Below, piece after piece: positions 9,541-26,379 of a stretch of 34,666 bases of DNA. This DNA comes from Spirogloea muscicola. Taxonomy: Eukaryota; Streptophyta; Zygnematophyceae; Spirogloeales; Spirogloeaceae. Both the position numbers and the translations under genes were made by a program. Location: assembly GCA_009602725.1 (NCBI GenBank), contig WELB01000102.1, forward strand, positions 317,516 to 352,181, read 5' to 3'. The notes below the pieces were generated by a model. That model was not told where the DNA came from. It saw only the letters and a program-made list of their open reading frames with translations, and searched no databases. Positions within the stretch are counted from its first letter, which is position 1. The number at the start of each line of letters is the position of its first letter.

Positions 9541-12330
9541 AACATTCTAGATGTGATCAGACTTTCCCTGCCACAAGACCCTTGAAGGCGAATGACACCG
9601 GAGGATTTTACCAACAACCTTATGTATGAATGGACCTGCAGTAACATCCAAGCCATGTTGAGGAGTGACCTTGAGATAAACATCGTCACCGACGTGATTT
9701 ACTGAAGGTTTAGGCTTGTAGCCTCCGCTACGAATGTTGGCATAGTGCTGCGTATCACGATGTTGAGCAATGAGCAAGTTGTACATTGCAATAGGCATGT
9801 CTCTTGAACAATTTGCCACGCCCAATACAAACATTGAGCCACCGGGTAGGGCCATCGAGATCCACTACTTCTATTTCCACAGCATTGAGACTGATAGGAA
9901 TTAGTGGATGGCGGCCACATAACAAGAGCTGTGGACTAAAGGCAGACGAAGCTGTTTGCTTAGACATTATATGATCCATAATGAGCCAATAGAGACCTGT
10001 CCCAGCATTCTATACCTTCGCAAAAGAACATACTTGGTAAGACCGCGTTAAATTGTCTGAATCATACGTTCTGCTAGGCCATCAGCCTGAGGATGGTTAC
10101 GCGAACCCTAAACCCTAAACCCTAAACTCATCTAGCAAAATTGAAGTCACCTTGGCATTCGGTACCTTGGTCCGTGAGGACCTCGGCGCAAGCTCCGAAT
10201 CGACATAAGACCTGGTGCAAGAAAGCTTCTCTCACATAGGTACTGGACTTATTAGGGATGATGACCACCTCCACCCATATGGAGAAGTGCTCTAGCATAA
10301 TCGACACATAAGGTTGCTCTTCACCTCACGTAAAAGACCAGCTAAATCCAGACTCCATTTAGAAACAAACCTCGGATAGGTAAAGGATGGAGCTGAGGTG
10401 ATTTCAATGGAGGTGCTACGTATGCGATCGCTCTTCGCATTGCGATAGAACATCTTTCACCATCTCAGTAAAACCTGACCACCAATAACCAGTGGATAAC
10501 AAGCTGATGGTGCGCTTGACACCAAAATGGCCGAGTTGGACTTGAACATCTCGCACAAGTTGCTTACGTAATGGGGGAGGTGGAACAACTCGTTTACCAT
10601 ACTCCTCATGCAACTTAAATAGCTGGTTATTCTGCCATATGTAGCGATGAGCACGGTGTTTGATCCTGTCCTGCATAGAAGTTAAATCAGATGAGTATAT
10701 TCAGTCTGCAGATACTGTAAAACTGGTGCATCGACCATACATCCTTGAAGAAGTTGTCATCAGGAATATCTGAAGAACACGCCAAACGATAATCGAACGT
10801 TGACAGTGTGAGAGCATATGCTAGTCGATCAGAAGTCAGAGCACATGCGATATAGTCATACATGCAAGTGGATCAGAAATGGAGTCAGGGACCGGACTGC
10901 GACTCCGAGCATCAGCATCCATATTCAGCCCCTGACAAAACATCTGTCGATGTTTTATATTGAACGCATATTGCAGTTTCCAATGCCCATCGTGCAAAAT
11001 TCCCTTTCTGATCCTGTGTAGTCAACAACCACTGCAAGGATTGATGATCAGTTATAGGCACGAAAGAACGGCCATAAAGGTAAGGCCTGAAATGGGTAAT
11101 CGCCCAAACTGCAGCTAAACATTTCCCGTCATATGGGGAGTAATTTGTCACTGCAGAATCATTGCTACGACTGGCATAAGCAATAACAAACTGATGTTGG
11201 TCATCATCTCGTTGCGTATAAGGATGGCGCTTATGCCGACTTTGCTCCAGTCTCTATGAAGGGATTCTTTTGGGTATAATCAGGATGACGTAAAACAGGA
11301 GCTTTGGTTAGAGCACTTTCAAGTCGCTCAAAAACATCCTGCTGCGGTGTAGTCCATGTCCACAATTAACTCTTCTTTAAAAGATCATGGAGGGGACGAG
11401 CAATGGAAAGAAAGTCCTGAATATATCGTCGATAATGACTGGCGAGACCAAGAAACGAGCACAAGGACTTCAAGTCAGTAGGTGATGGAATGGCTAGGAC
11501 AGCTTGGACCTTGGCATCCTGAGGCGAAAAATCCTTGCCAGAGATCTGGTGACCCGGATATGCTGCCTCGGTCAAAGCAAAGCGATATTTGTCCGGGTGA
11601 CAACGCAATCCAGCCCGTTGAATAGCTGTAAATACCACCGCAACGTTACTCAAATGCTTTGTAAAATATTAATTGAATATCAATACATCATCTATGTAAC
11701 AGCGTGCTAATGGAATGCCCCGTAATACAGCATCCATGACACGTTAGAACATATTTGGAGCATTCTTTGACCGAAAAGACATCGTTATCCATTGGTAAAG
11801 AACGTTAATACCACGATGCACTCCCCAGAACGCTGTCCTATGCCTGTCCGAAGGTTGAATATCAATCTGATTAAATCCCTGTCGAAGATCTAACACTGAA
11901 AACTTCTTACTAGAGCCAACCTGATTAAAGGGTTTCCTCGGGCGTAGGCATAGGATACCCGTCGAGAGGTGTGGATGCATTCAGTTGCCGATAGTCACCA
12001 CACATTCTCTTGTTGGTGTACTTGCCAAACTCATCCTTCTTGGCAGGTAAAACCGTGGGAGCTGCATAAGAACTGGTGGAAGATCCGATCAGTCCGATCG
12101 CCAACAGTTCTTGAGAGGCGGCCGCTCAACATATTGATCTCCTTCGCAATCAGTACCCGACTCTTATCAACCACAACACCTTCGACCAATGGGACAGTCT
12201 TTTTCTTCAAGACATTCAGGAAGCAGCAAAACCTGAGTCCCTTAGGAGACTGCCCGAGATCGACCTTCTGATTTCCGGGTTCCCCTGCCAGGGGTTCAGT
12301 GCCATAGGTTCTGGCAATGGCTTCCGACAT
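9541..12330 (-). mobile_element. Ty3/gypsy-type LTR retrotransposon pol remnant
   Basis: Read on the minus strand, the pol order is clear: reverse transcriptase (TSSYAAPTVLPAKK near 12060, CGDYRQLNA, FSVLDLRQGFNQIDI, and the catalytic YIDD box near 11690), RNase H (YSPYDGKCLAAVWA, then ITDHQSLQWLL), the integrase zinc-binding region (GHFGVKRTISLL, then GYWW), the integrase core (TDQGTE near 10170, then HPQADGLAERMIQ near 10085) and a C-terminal module (DTQHYANIRSGGYKP, GDDVYLKV). The RT-RNase H-integrase order is that of Ty3/gypsy. Frameshifts and in-frame stops occur throughout, for instance right after the YIDD segment, so the copy is inactive. No LTR pair was found, and gag and protease were not identified. 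Confidence 0.9.
10106..10126. repeat. Interstitial telomeric repeat, three CCCTAAA units
   Basis: Three exact plant-type telomere units lie inside the integrase region of the decayed gypsy element. They sit between the segment encoding LLDE and the one encoding NHPQADG, where the family normally has about ten residues. Confidence 0.9.
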
Positions 12331-12889
12331 CCTTCAAGTGCTTTGTTCAAGACATTAGTGAAGCTTATGCTTCGTATCCGCGCCAGACAGCTGCTTCCCT
12401 TTGTTCACCTAAAAGCGAATGTGTTGCTCAAGGAAGCCCATCATCAAGCTCGCTACGACTTCCAATCTATTTGCAATGTTTTGGGTCTTTATACCATATT
12501 AGCTGCAGCTATCTTGGGTTCACTGGCTGATCGTAAGCAATTACGTTTCGCTCGGTCCAGTAAAACGGGATCGGAAGGACAACCCACAAGCAAAGTGTGC
12601 GAACAAGGAACCAGAACGAGACATGAAGTACCCTCAAAGAGAGTTCCAACAAGAACAGTGACTCGGATCAAGGGAGTGGCCCAGAGCAATAACGAACTCG
12701 GATCAAGGGAGTGGCCCAGAACAATAACGAAGAATGACGAACCCTTGGATACCACGTGAGCAGCCACCTCCGCATCTTTGTCAGCACCGACGTCGATGAA
12801 CCACCGACGGAATATTGCACGACAAGGGGGAGCACCGAGAGCCAGGTTGCCGAAGGAAGAAGCTCTTCTGGTTAACGGAAAGTGCTCTC
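12331..12889. other. Unassigned spacer upstream of the gypsy pol remnant
   Basis: Probably the decayed 5' part (gag/protease or leader) of the same element. No recognisable domain is visible. It contains the tandem duplication at 12661-12730. Confidence 0.4.
12661..12730. repeat. 35-bp perfect-register tandem duplication
   Basis: The unit starts ACTCGGATCAAGGGAGTGGC and is present twice back to back (12661-12695 and 12696-12730) with a single mismatch, so it is a recent duplication. Confidence 0.9.
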
Positions 12890-13500
12890 CCTAAGGATAA
12901 GTGGCTCTTCCAATGAGGGCAAGGGCTGTGCAAAGCCAGCCCGAAAAGAATTGACAAAGGTTCGAAGGGGCCACAATGAGGGGGGGGCCTGGAAATGCTA
13001 TGTCAGAACGGATGGAGGATGGACCACTCAGTCGCAACGAGTGAGGAGCCTCGAAGGAGGCAACTAAGCAGCTACGGAGCACTCAGTCAACCCCTGCTAA
13101 GCAACCTCAGGTCAGAGAAACTGGGTTCCTGGAAGCGGGTCCCCTGGCCCCTGGCCAGAGCTAGAGGCAGCAGCGAGCCTCCCAAAGGAGGACCACAAAG
13201 AGTGCTGGGTGGGCTGCAGCGGTTGCAGCAGCGCGCCGTGGTGGCGGCATCACGGCACGCGCCGCACTGCTCGTGGCGGCGACCCCGTGACGCATGAAGG
13301 CGGCGGCTGCCATCGACAGCTGGGGTGGGCGACTTGCCATCCGATGCCCCACGCCGTGTCTGCGCCCTCGCTCTTGCAAAGGCTTCCGCAGCGGCCTGGC
13401 TGATTTTCGCGCTGCTGGCATTGACGACACCATCTGACACGAGGCTTGCTGCATACGGGCTGGTCACGACGAAGAAGACGCGGAGGGCTTCGAGGCGCCC
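12890..13500 (-). mobile_element. LINE-like C-terminal and 3'-tail fragment
   Basis: A 160-residue minus-strand frame (13569-13087) ends in SFSDLRLLSRG and a stop, matching the SLSDLRLLTRNY end seen in another frame near 14090. Its middle (VVTSPYAASL) loosely resembles the post-catalytic part of LINE restriction-like endonucleases; that part is inferred. The tail follows at 12900-12975 with the GGGCTG/CAGCCC hairpin (arms 12923-12928 and 12937-12942). Not intact. Confidence 0.6.
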
Positions 13501-13833
13501 AGCTTGCGCACGGCGAACGCGCAATCGCTTCCATCTGAGGACGCGAGACCAGCTCCCCTTCCCAAGCACGAAGGCGGCGGGGAGCAGCTTGCAGGTCTCG
13601 GCGCCGGCAAGTCAACGAGCCGGAAGCAGCGGCTTGAGGGGAGGCCGGAAACAGCGCCCAACAAAGGGCGGGGCCGGGAGGACAAGATTGGCATGCTGCG
13701 CGAGCTCATGGGCGTCGACGATGTCGCCGACGAGGGCAAGCAGCAGCAGGCGCCGCTGGGCGGCGAGTGGCTCGACCCCCACTGCAACGAATCGCAATTC
13801 GACCGGTCGTCGCTACGCGGCAGAGAACACTGA
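13501..13833 (+). other. Unrecognised open frame
   Basis: The frame is open but starts with TTG. It contains a patterned stretch (IGMLRELMGVDD, then GGEWLDPHCNESQF) that looks less random than its surroundings. No upstream ATG exon or splice chain could be built and no family was recognised. It may be a captured gene fragment between LINE pieces or chance. Confidence 0.25.
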
Positions 13834-14039
13834 ACATGTCGTGCAGGCGGCAAATTCTTTGCATGCTGATAGAAGGCAGCAAGTGACTTCCCTTGCGTAA
13901 ACCCTGCCGTCAGGCATGGTGCCAAGGGCTGGCTGCCAGCAGTTATGTGTACCTGCAGACTCCAGCTATGACCCCTGCTGGGACGGCCATTGTAGGTTGC
14001 AAGAAGTGGCATGTACGTACTCCATCTTCAAAGACTACC

Positions 14040-14310
14040 CAGTTCTTTCGCTCTCGCTGCGGCCTCCGGCTTTCGTCAGGGGGATAGTTTTCCAGCAGCT
14101 AGTTTGTCGGACTTGAGGCTCCTCACTCGTAACTACTGAGTGGTCCATCCTCTCCCCGTTCTGACATAGCATTTTCAGGGCTCCTTCGTAGCTGCTACGC
14201 GCTTTAGGCCCCTCCGTCATCTGGCCTCTTCCAACCTTTGTCAATTCTTTTCGGGCTGGCTTTTCGCAGCCCTTGCCCCATTGGGAGAGCCAATTCTTCT
14301 TTTGCTCCTG
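14040..14310 (+). mobile_element. LINE-like 3' end, plus orientation
   Basis: The frame starting near 14055 reads AAASGFRQGDSF, then SLSDLRLLTRNY and a stop at about 14140, the C-terminal end shared by the other copies. The tail follows with GGGCTG (14253-14258) and CAGCCC (14267-14272), and ends in GAGAGCCAATTCTTCTT. The 5' side is truncated. Confidence 0.75.
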
Positions 14311-14854
14311 CCTGATAATACACACAGAAGAGAGCTGGCCTACAAAAGGATGCAGTGGGGGTACGAATGCAAGCTCCATAGAGGAGTGGAGGGAAGGGAG
14401 ATGGTGTTTGAGGGAGCAGGAGGGGTAGGAGAGTGGCTCCACCGAGGTGGCAAAGGGAGAGGATGGCCATCAAGAAGGTTCCACCAATGTTGGGCTAGAA
14501 GGCACCACAAGGTGCAGGGGCCTGAAGGTTGGAAATGGTTGGAAGGTTCTCAAAAAGGATGAAGCTAATGATGGGTGAAAGCAGCCTATTGTGCTTGTGC
14601 TTGTGGCCCACTGTACGACAGCCAGAGCGCAAACAGACTGGAGGAGTGCGTGAAGAGGACCTGTCAAGGTGTAAGCACGCATCTGCAGCTGAGGTCACGT
14701 GGCCCATTCGGAGGGCGAAGGGGTAGGCTTGGGGCTGCCGGAGGGAGGCCAGGCACGCTGGCTACCATCGGAGTGTGCCTAAGCAGACTGAAGCATTGCT
14801 TTGTGTCGTCGAGTGGTATACAGGACTGCGAAATGAAGAGAGCTACTCTGGGGT
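14311..14854. other. Spacer within repeat island
   Basis: No gene, RNA or clear repeat recognised; overlapping frames are short and of ordinary composition. Confidence 0.4.
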
Positions 14855-14915
14855 ATGGGCGATGGCTATGAAAGGCCAGCCCAAACATGAATGGACAAAG
14901 TTCAAAGAAAAGATA
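14855..14915 (-). mobile_element. LINE 3'-tail fragment, minus orientation
   Basis: On the minus strand the tail motif reads TTTGTCCATTCATGTTTGGG, then CTGGCC. The hairpin is eroded to a 4-bp GGCT/AGCC stem. Confidence 0.55.
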
Positions 14916-15128
14916 CCAGCCCTTTCAAATTGACAGCAACGGCTGCGAGAGGCCAGGGGCCGAAGCACAGGTCCTTGCGTGGACGATTAAGGCTAGACCA
15001 AGTTGCCTGGACATGCCTGAAAAAGGCAGCAGAGTCTGGAAGCTTGTGCAGACTGCTTGCCCAAAGCCTGAACTTTGGCATAGAGACAGCCCATTCATTT
15101 GCCTGAGCCTTACAATCCGATGCATCCG

Positions 15129-15160
15129 CCGTCGTTGTGCACAGCCGTGCACAACGACGG
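15129..15160. repeat. Perfect 14-bp inverted repeat with 4-nt loop
   Basis: CCGTCGTTGTGCAC (15129-15142) and its exact reverse complement (15147-15160) flank AGCC. The surrounding 14916-15363 has no gene. The hairpin does not match the LINE tail hairpin. Confidence 0.85.
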
Positions 15161-15363
15161 GCCGGCTAACGGGCCCTTCGTATGTCGTTTGCGCCGTTAG
15201 GTGCAGAGCTTGCCAAGTCGCTTACCCTGGACCCCCCCGTCGCGAATCAGTAATGGGTGGGGCTATCTGCCGTCAGATGAGATCTTGCGGTCTCCAGGGG
15301 GCCACTAAATGGCCTAACACCCTGTTATGAAGCTCCATTAGGCCCTAATAGATTCTTGCCCCC

Positions 15364-15398
15364 NNNNNNNNNNNNNNNNNNNNNNNNNNNNNNNNNNN
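15364..15398. other. Assembly gap (35 N)
   Basis: An unresolved run of N just upstream of the RPN2 first exon; the promoter and 5' UTR are therefore uncertain. Confidence 0.99.
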
Positions 15399-15412
15399 CC
15401 TTGCAATCTCGT

Positions 15413-18400
15413 NTGCCCTTGCCGCGCGCCTGGCGTGCCGCAGGCTGGCGGGCCGCCTGCCTCCTGGCGCTGGCCGCGCTCCTTGGCCTCGCCGCCGTCG
15501 GCTGCGGCGAGCCGCTCCTCCTGGGCGACGCGGACGTCAAACGGGAGCTGAAGAAGCTGTACACCGTCAAGAAGAACGGCTCTTATGGCAGGTGAACGGT
15601 CATACGCTCGCATTCTCAGCTGCCCCAGCTTGACGCACAACATCAGATCACAGTGGTCAACGGACGTGGGGCGCTGCGCATCGATTAGACGGCAAGGCAA
15701 TGGTGGCAATGCGAGCGTACTCTGGCTCTGTCCTTGAGCTCGTCGACATGCAAGGCCGCTGGCGCAGCTCGTATCGTCGCTGACTGGGGCCTCGCTCTCC
15801 TCACTTCCGCAGCTTGAAGGCAACGTACCAGGCTGTGCAAGCAATTGCTCTTCTCGGCTCCGGCCCCTCAAACCCGGACACGTGCTCCTTCGTTGGAGGG
15901 GCTGACGCTCCTGATGCAGCTTCAGCGTACTTTGCCTTGGGAACAGCTGCCATCCTGCGCTGCAGCAATGCTAAGGATCTTGCTGAGGTACGCAGTCTGT
16001 CAAGCATTCACAGCGTCCAGGGCCGCACAGGGAGCTGCTGCCTGTGATCTCACTTCAGGAGACGGAGCGCATCAACAGGCAACCTAATCCAAATTGAATG
16101 CCTCAGTGGCCTAAACCCTACCCCTATCCTGTCACAAGTACATTAGCAATTGCTATTTGTGTCGTGTGCCAAGGAGGGGATGCACTTCGTTTTCCCCTCA
16201 TCTGAGGCCAAATGCTGTAGCAGGTCACTCGATGAGGGCGGGCTGGGTAGGGTAGGTGAATCACTGATATATGTGCAGTCTGACTTCTACAGAAAGTTTT
16301 GCCCATTTTCCTCGACACGATCAAGGCCTCTGACGAACTTATACCTTTGATGCACTCATTAAATGGGTTGTGTATGATGAAGGTAAGCCCATCAGAGCAA
16401 CCTGGAGCATATTTGAGTGGAATTTAATGTTGAGAGAGGAGAGGGGTTACTGGTTCTATGAGAGGGGGCTATTGGTCAGAGAAACTCAAACCCAGCAGTG
16501 TTTTGTAGATTTCACCTGGGTTGCCACCTTGCTGCAAATCAAAGGAAGGGACATGGGATGTTGTTGCTGGCCCTGTGATGAAGCAATCTATATACGCTAA
16601 TCGGAGCTGACCACAGCACTGAAGACCTTTGTCAATGCTCTGTCCTGAGGGCCAGTAGCAAAATGGGATGCTGCGATGCAGTGTTTTATTAGCTTTGTGC
16701 TACATAGAGGTTGATTATGTTTGCCACATGGTCATGAGTTCATCGAAGAGTGCTATTGACTAGCATGCACTGTGTGCAGGACTTCATGCTGAGGAAAGTA
16801 GAGATTGATGATGCTCTTATCAAGTCAGTTCCCAAGAAATTGAAGGTAATTCTGACAAGACTAGGTTCTTGTCGAACATGGTGGCCGTGTATGTCTTGAT
16901 CTAGAGTGTAGTGGAAGATGAGCAAGAGCAAAAGCTCTTCAAAAAACATCTAGAAGAGAAGATAGTAACCTGACTCAGGTGGAAGATGTGGCAGGCTCTT
17001 GCTGCAAATGGCGGCACTTGGAAGATGTCTGCATCTGACTCAACGCCAACTCTGCTAAGAGCAGGTCTGCTGACCGAGAGCTCCGTCCTGTAAATTTGAG
17101 TCGTTGTTAATGGTACTCTTCATGAGACCTTAAGACTAGGAGTTTCTTCTGCAGAATAAGCTCTGTGGCTTCAACATCATCGCTTTTGCTTGCAGGATGG
17201 GCTCTCCAAGCTTTCACTGCATGTGGTCGCCTGGGCACTTTCAATGTTCCGGAGGTGACTGCGGCAGCTATTGTGCACGGCATTGGTGTATCAGTTTGCC
17301 GCCACTGCTCAAAAAGGAGGCTTGATGCATAATTGTGGCCGCCAATGCTTGCAGTTGGACTTCTTTAAAGAGGCCGTCACCACGGCATTCGCTTCAACAT
17401 CATCAAGTGGTGTGCTCAAGCCTCCATCATTGCTCTGATCAGCAGTGCCTTAGACCCTCAGGCGAGGCGTCAGCGTCTGCGCTCAGCTTAGCAGCTCAGG
17501 TCTAGAGTCGAGTGCGTATTATTGGCTTCCTATCTAAACGAATGCGCGTTTTGCACTCAACCTGTAGAGGATGGGGAGGTTTACTTTGATGACCCGGATG
17601 GTGAGATGTTTGCAACGTCGGTTGTCCTCATGTCTTACATACAATTGGTTACATATTACTCTCATGTTCCGAAGGTGGGCTGTAAGCTAGGGCTGCATGT
17701 CTCGTACCTGGAATGCTGCATGCATACCTCCTCTGTTCCTCTAGATATTCTCTTCTCTGTGTGCTGCAAGTAATCTGCTTGCCTTACCAATTCTCACTCA
17801 CTGTGTAAGTAAAGAGCCTCTAAGTGCTGCTCTGTATATCACCCAGCTCTCAATGTCTCCACTGGCAACTCACATATGACATTGCTTACGATCGACAGGT
17901 AGAACCAACGAAGATTCTTGGAATAGCAAAGTACTTTCGCAGCTTGGGATTCCCTACAGGACCCAAGGAGTGTCTATACATCATTGAAGCATTACAGACT
18001 CTCAGCGAGAACAGGCACGCCTGCACCTCAATGGCAGTTCGTGGTAGCTTGAGGCTGGTGTCCTCCTCATCTGGCTGATGTCGCACTCAGTGCTTGCATG
18101 TGATGATGTCAGTCACCCCAGGTCCTGATTGGCTTGGAGTGCTCAGCAGAACACCCTGGAACGCTGAAGCTCCACCTGTGGTCTGCTTGGTCTTTGCAGT
18201 ATCACCGTACCTGTGCTTGTAACAGTGCCACCCAGTGTGTCAATCACTACCGGCAAACTCAAGGTGAGCTTCCCATTCTCAAGTGGACAAGCACAGCTGA
18301 CCACGATGTCATCTGCACTGTAGAAATGTATGTCCACCATGATGGTCCTTGAGCTTGGCTGCTCACCTCCTCACTGATCGCCCTCTACAGGTATCGGTCA

Positions 18401-20889
18401 CTAACGCGCTTGGTTTGAAAGTTCCTCTGCACAATGTCAAGCTGTTTGGGATAAAGCCACTCCCAAGTGGAAAGACGGCGTCAGTCAGCGAGGTATTGGC
18501 AGAATGAATGCTTTTGATGATCTTGGTGCTAAGTATGTCTTTGACATCATGCTCTCCCTGATTACACACAGAAGGGATGGTCATCAACATCTTCTGCATG
18601 CATTGTCAACTCGCAGGACTTTGTCCCTGGCTTACAAGAGCCGACGGTCTTTCTTGGGGAGTTTCCCAAGAAGGGGACAATACTGGGAAAGTACTTGCTC
18701 AAATTTGAGGTGCGTCACAAGGTTTTAGACATAGAGAATCTGCTTCAGCCGCTCCTGAGAGCGTGGTGAGGATGGGAACGGATAGCACTCTCTGGAACTT
18801 TGGTGGAAAAGCTACTTGGTGAGCACTTATGTGTAGACATACACAAACACAAGCGACCATGCAATTTGCAGGTAACGCCAGCTAGCAATGAGCACAGCAA
18901 ATTCTATGCTGGCACGATATCGGAGACTGTGATGGTGACGGGGGCCGTGGCTGCATCCGATGCCAAGCTGGTTCTGCTGGACAGTGATGGGTCTGTCAAC
19001 ATGGAGAACGTGTAAGCTCACTGTGTCACCTGCAACCTGGACTATACACTGCTCTGTGAACGTTATTGAGATATTGCAGTAAGGTCATGATTAGACCCTC
19101 TTGAGCAGAATGATTCTCTTTTGGGAAAATGGAGGATATTGAGTGCTCGTCTGTCCACTGTCACCTTACACACTTAACTAGCCTTGCCTCACCTTTTGCT
19201 CTTCTTACATGTCACTGTCAGACTGGAGTATGGCAAGTCCACACCAGTGAGCATCTCTGCCACACACCTACAGAAGTTGCACTTCTCCGTGAAGCTCACT
19301 GGGCCAGACGAGCAGCCCTTCATTCCCCAGCAGGTCTCGTCTCCTCAACCATCCTCTACTTGTACCTCGTCATGCACATACATTTGTGTGCATGTCCATA
19401 CTCTTGTTTGCTCCTTGACAGTGTAGCTTTTGTGAAAACCTAGATCTCGCAAACCTTCCAAGCATATCTGTTGGTCGAATGCAGGCCTTCATTAAGCTGG
19501 AGCACACAAGTGGGACATCCCATCTATATCTCCTCGGCTTCAATCAAGAGCAGGGCACATTTGGCTTCCAACTGGTGCGTTTGGATAACTGCAGCCCCCT
19601 CTTACAGGCATGCTTCCTGCACAGATGATGCATGTATCACTGACGATGTGATAGCAAGAAAAGAGCTGTGGTACATCTGTGGTAAGCCTTCTGCTCGAAT
19701 GCTGTGTAGGACTTTTTGGAACTCATGAAAAGCCTGTACCATCTCTCTGGTGACTACACGCTTGGGCTACATGTTGGCGATAATGCAATGGTAAGATTTG
19801 CTGCTGAGTCCTTAAGCTGATCTGTGGACTGTCAGCTAGGGGGTGGGAATGGCACTCTCTTATGCACCGATTGCTCCAATTGGCAATACTCATACTCACA
19901 GTGCCCAAGGAGACTCTTGTCATCAACTGGAATCTCAGACCTCAGCCTGTCTTCAAGATGGCCAACATCACTTCCACGGAAGACCTACTAAGCTCTGCTC
20001 CTCACTGCCTTGCAGGACAATCCATTCACGTGGCCCCTTGCGGTCCTGTCGCTGGACCTACCAGCTCCTCCAGATGGTTCCGCAAAGCCTCCTGCTCGTG
20101 TGACAGATCTGAAGCAGCGCTACGAGCCCAAGGCCGAAATCAGCCACATCTTTCGAGTGCCTGAAAAGAGGCCTCCACTTATCGTTTCCTACGTCTTTAT
20201 GATACTCACTCTTGTCCCACTCGTGGGCTTGCTTGGCGGGGTAAGTACTACCATACCAGCTCCAATCTAGCCAGCAGGTGTTGCTCAACAGACCCACTGC
20301 CTTTAGATTAAAGTCTCGCGATGGAGCATGCAGAGTCATGAAGATGACATGAAATACATGGTGCCACTACATGGTGCCACTCTGACACTATGGCACTTCG
20401 TCTTCTGTTCCAGCTGCGGGCTTTAGGCATGAACGTGGCTTTGTTCCCAAATGAGGGAGGACCCTCTATGAGTGCGGTGCTCTTTCATGCTGGCATCGCG
20501 GCAACACTGCTTCTCTATATTGCATTCTGGGTTAAGGTAACAACACCCTGAAGCTGTGGCAAAAAGGGTCTTTCGCATCCAAGGCTGCACTGCCCTGCAT
20601 CCTTGTCTGCCTTCCTTAACACTAGTTGTAAAAAGGCTCATGCAGTCTTCTTTCTGTGTGTGTGAACAGCACTGCTTGTTGAACACAAACACTCATTCAC
20701 CACAAAGCAGGAATACAGAGAAGCACCTCTTAGTGTGAAGGGCATTCTAAACAATAACAGCTGTTGATACAGGTGGGGCTGTTTACGACTTTGAAGCTGC
20801 TCCTCCCACTAGGTCTCGTCACTTCTGCAGCAGGTTTCGGCATCCTTTCATATCTTGCTGACTCTTCCGTGAAGCTCAAGAGCACGTAG
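15413..20889 (+). CDS. RPN2: Ribophorin II, oligosaccharyltransferase subunit (RPN2/Swp1/HAP6)
   Basis: An ER membrane subunit of the complex that transfers the glycan from dolichol to asparagine of nascent proteins. Exons: 15413-15591, 15813-15987, 16293-16382, 16780-16845, 16995-17064, 17196-17254, one unresolved stretch in 17255-17567, 17570-17674, 17899-18014, 18200-18263, 18391-18492, 18572-18709, 18872-19011, 19222-19333, 19485-19574, 19710-19790, 20016-20240, 20414-20536 and 20773-20889. The N-terminus has a signal-like segment (CLLALAALLGLAAVGC). The lumenal part carries GTWKMSAS, EDGEVYFDD and LHVGDNAM; the C-terminus has EISHIFRVPEKRPP, then about three membrane segments. It ends in KLKST, a KxKxx-type ER-retrieval motif. 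The start codon reads NTG at 15413, probably ATG. Intron 18015-18199 appears to have a GC donor. Flanks: gap upstream, convergent phytoene desaturase downstream. Confidence 0.92.
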
Positions 20890-21135
20890 AGTGATTGATT
20901 ACGGATTCTCCACGTTACACCTAGATTGTCTATAATTGCACCAATTTTTTTACAAGCCCCTTCTGCCCCTAAGAAATGGATGGGCTTTTCTTAACCCCCA
21001 TCGATAAGCCTACAGCGGCCCATCAAGCGCCAAAAGAGCCTTTGCTCATGCGAGCCTCTAGAGAGCCAGGTTCAGACTCTACTTTTGCTCTGAGAGCACT
21101 GGCATTAAAGCATCAAGGGCTACCAAGCTTGCTGA

Positions 21136-21217
21136 GTCAAGTCGTTCTATCTTTCAAGAAGCACTTGTCATCAATTTGTCAAGTCGTTCTATCTTCCCAA
21201 GAAGCACTTGTCATCAA
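21136..21217. repeat. About 40-bp near-tandem duplication
   Basis: The unit GTCAAGTCGTTCTATCTT followed by AAGAAGCACTTGTCATCAA occurs at 21136-21174 and 21178-21217, separated by 3 nt. It lies in the 353-bp spacer between the convergent RPN2 and phytoene desaturase stop codons, which otherwise shows nothing. Confidence 0.85.
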
Positions 21218-21242
21218 AATTGAAAGAGGCAGTCAGACACAG

Positions 21243-26379
<5,137 letters not shown>

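Noticed and set aside
9000-12890. Long terminal repeats of the gypsy element
   Set aside because: I compared the flanks by eye and found no convincing direct repeat pair; only the short 22-bp and 35-bp duplications occur.
15129-15170. Helitron 3' end (hairpin followed by CTAA)
   Set aside because: The hairpin is too close to CTAA, the next base is not T, and no helitron 5' end or Rep/helicase sequence is visible.
19903-19980. Possible extra RPN2 exon (VPKETLVINWNL)
   Set aside because: It does not join in phase, and family sequence runs directly from LHVGDNAM to DNPFTWPL, so it is intronic.
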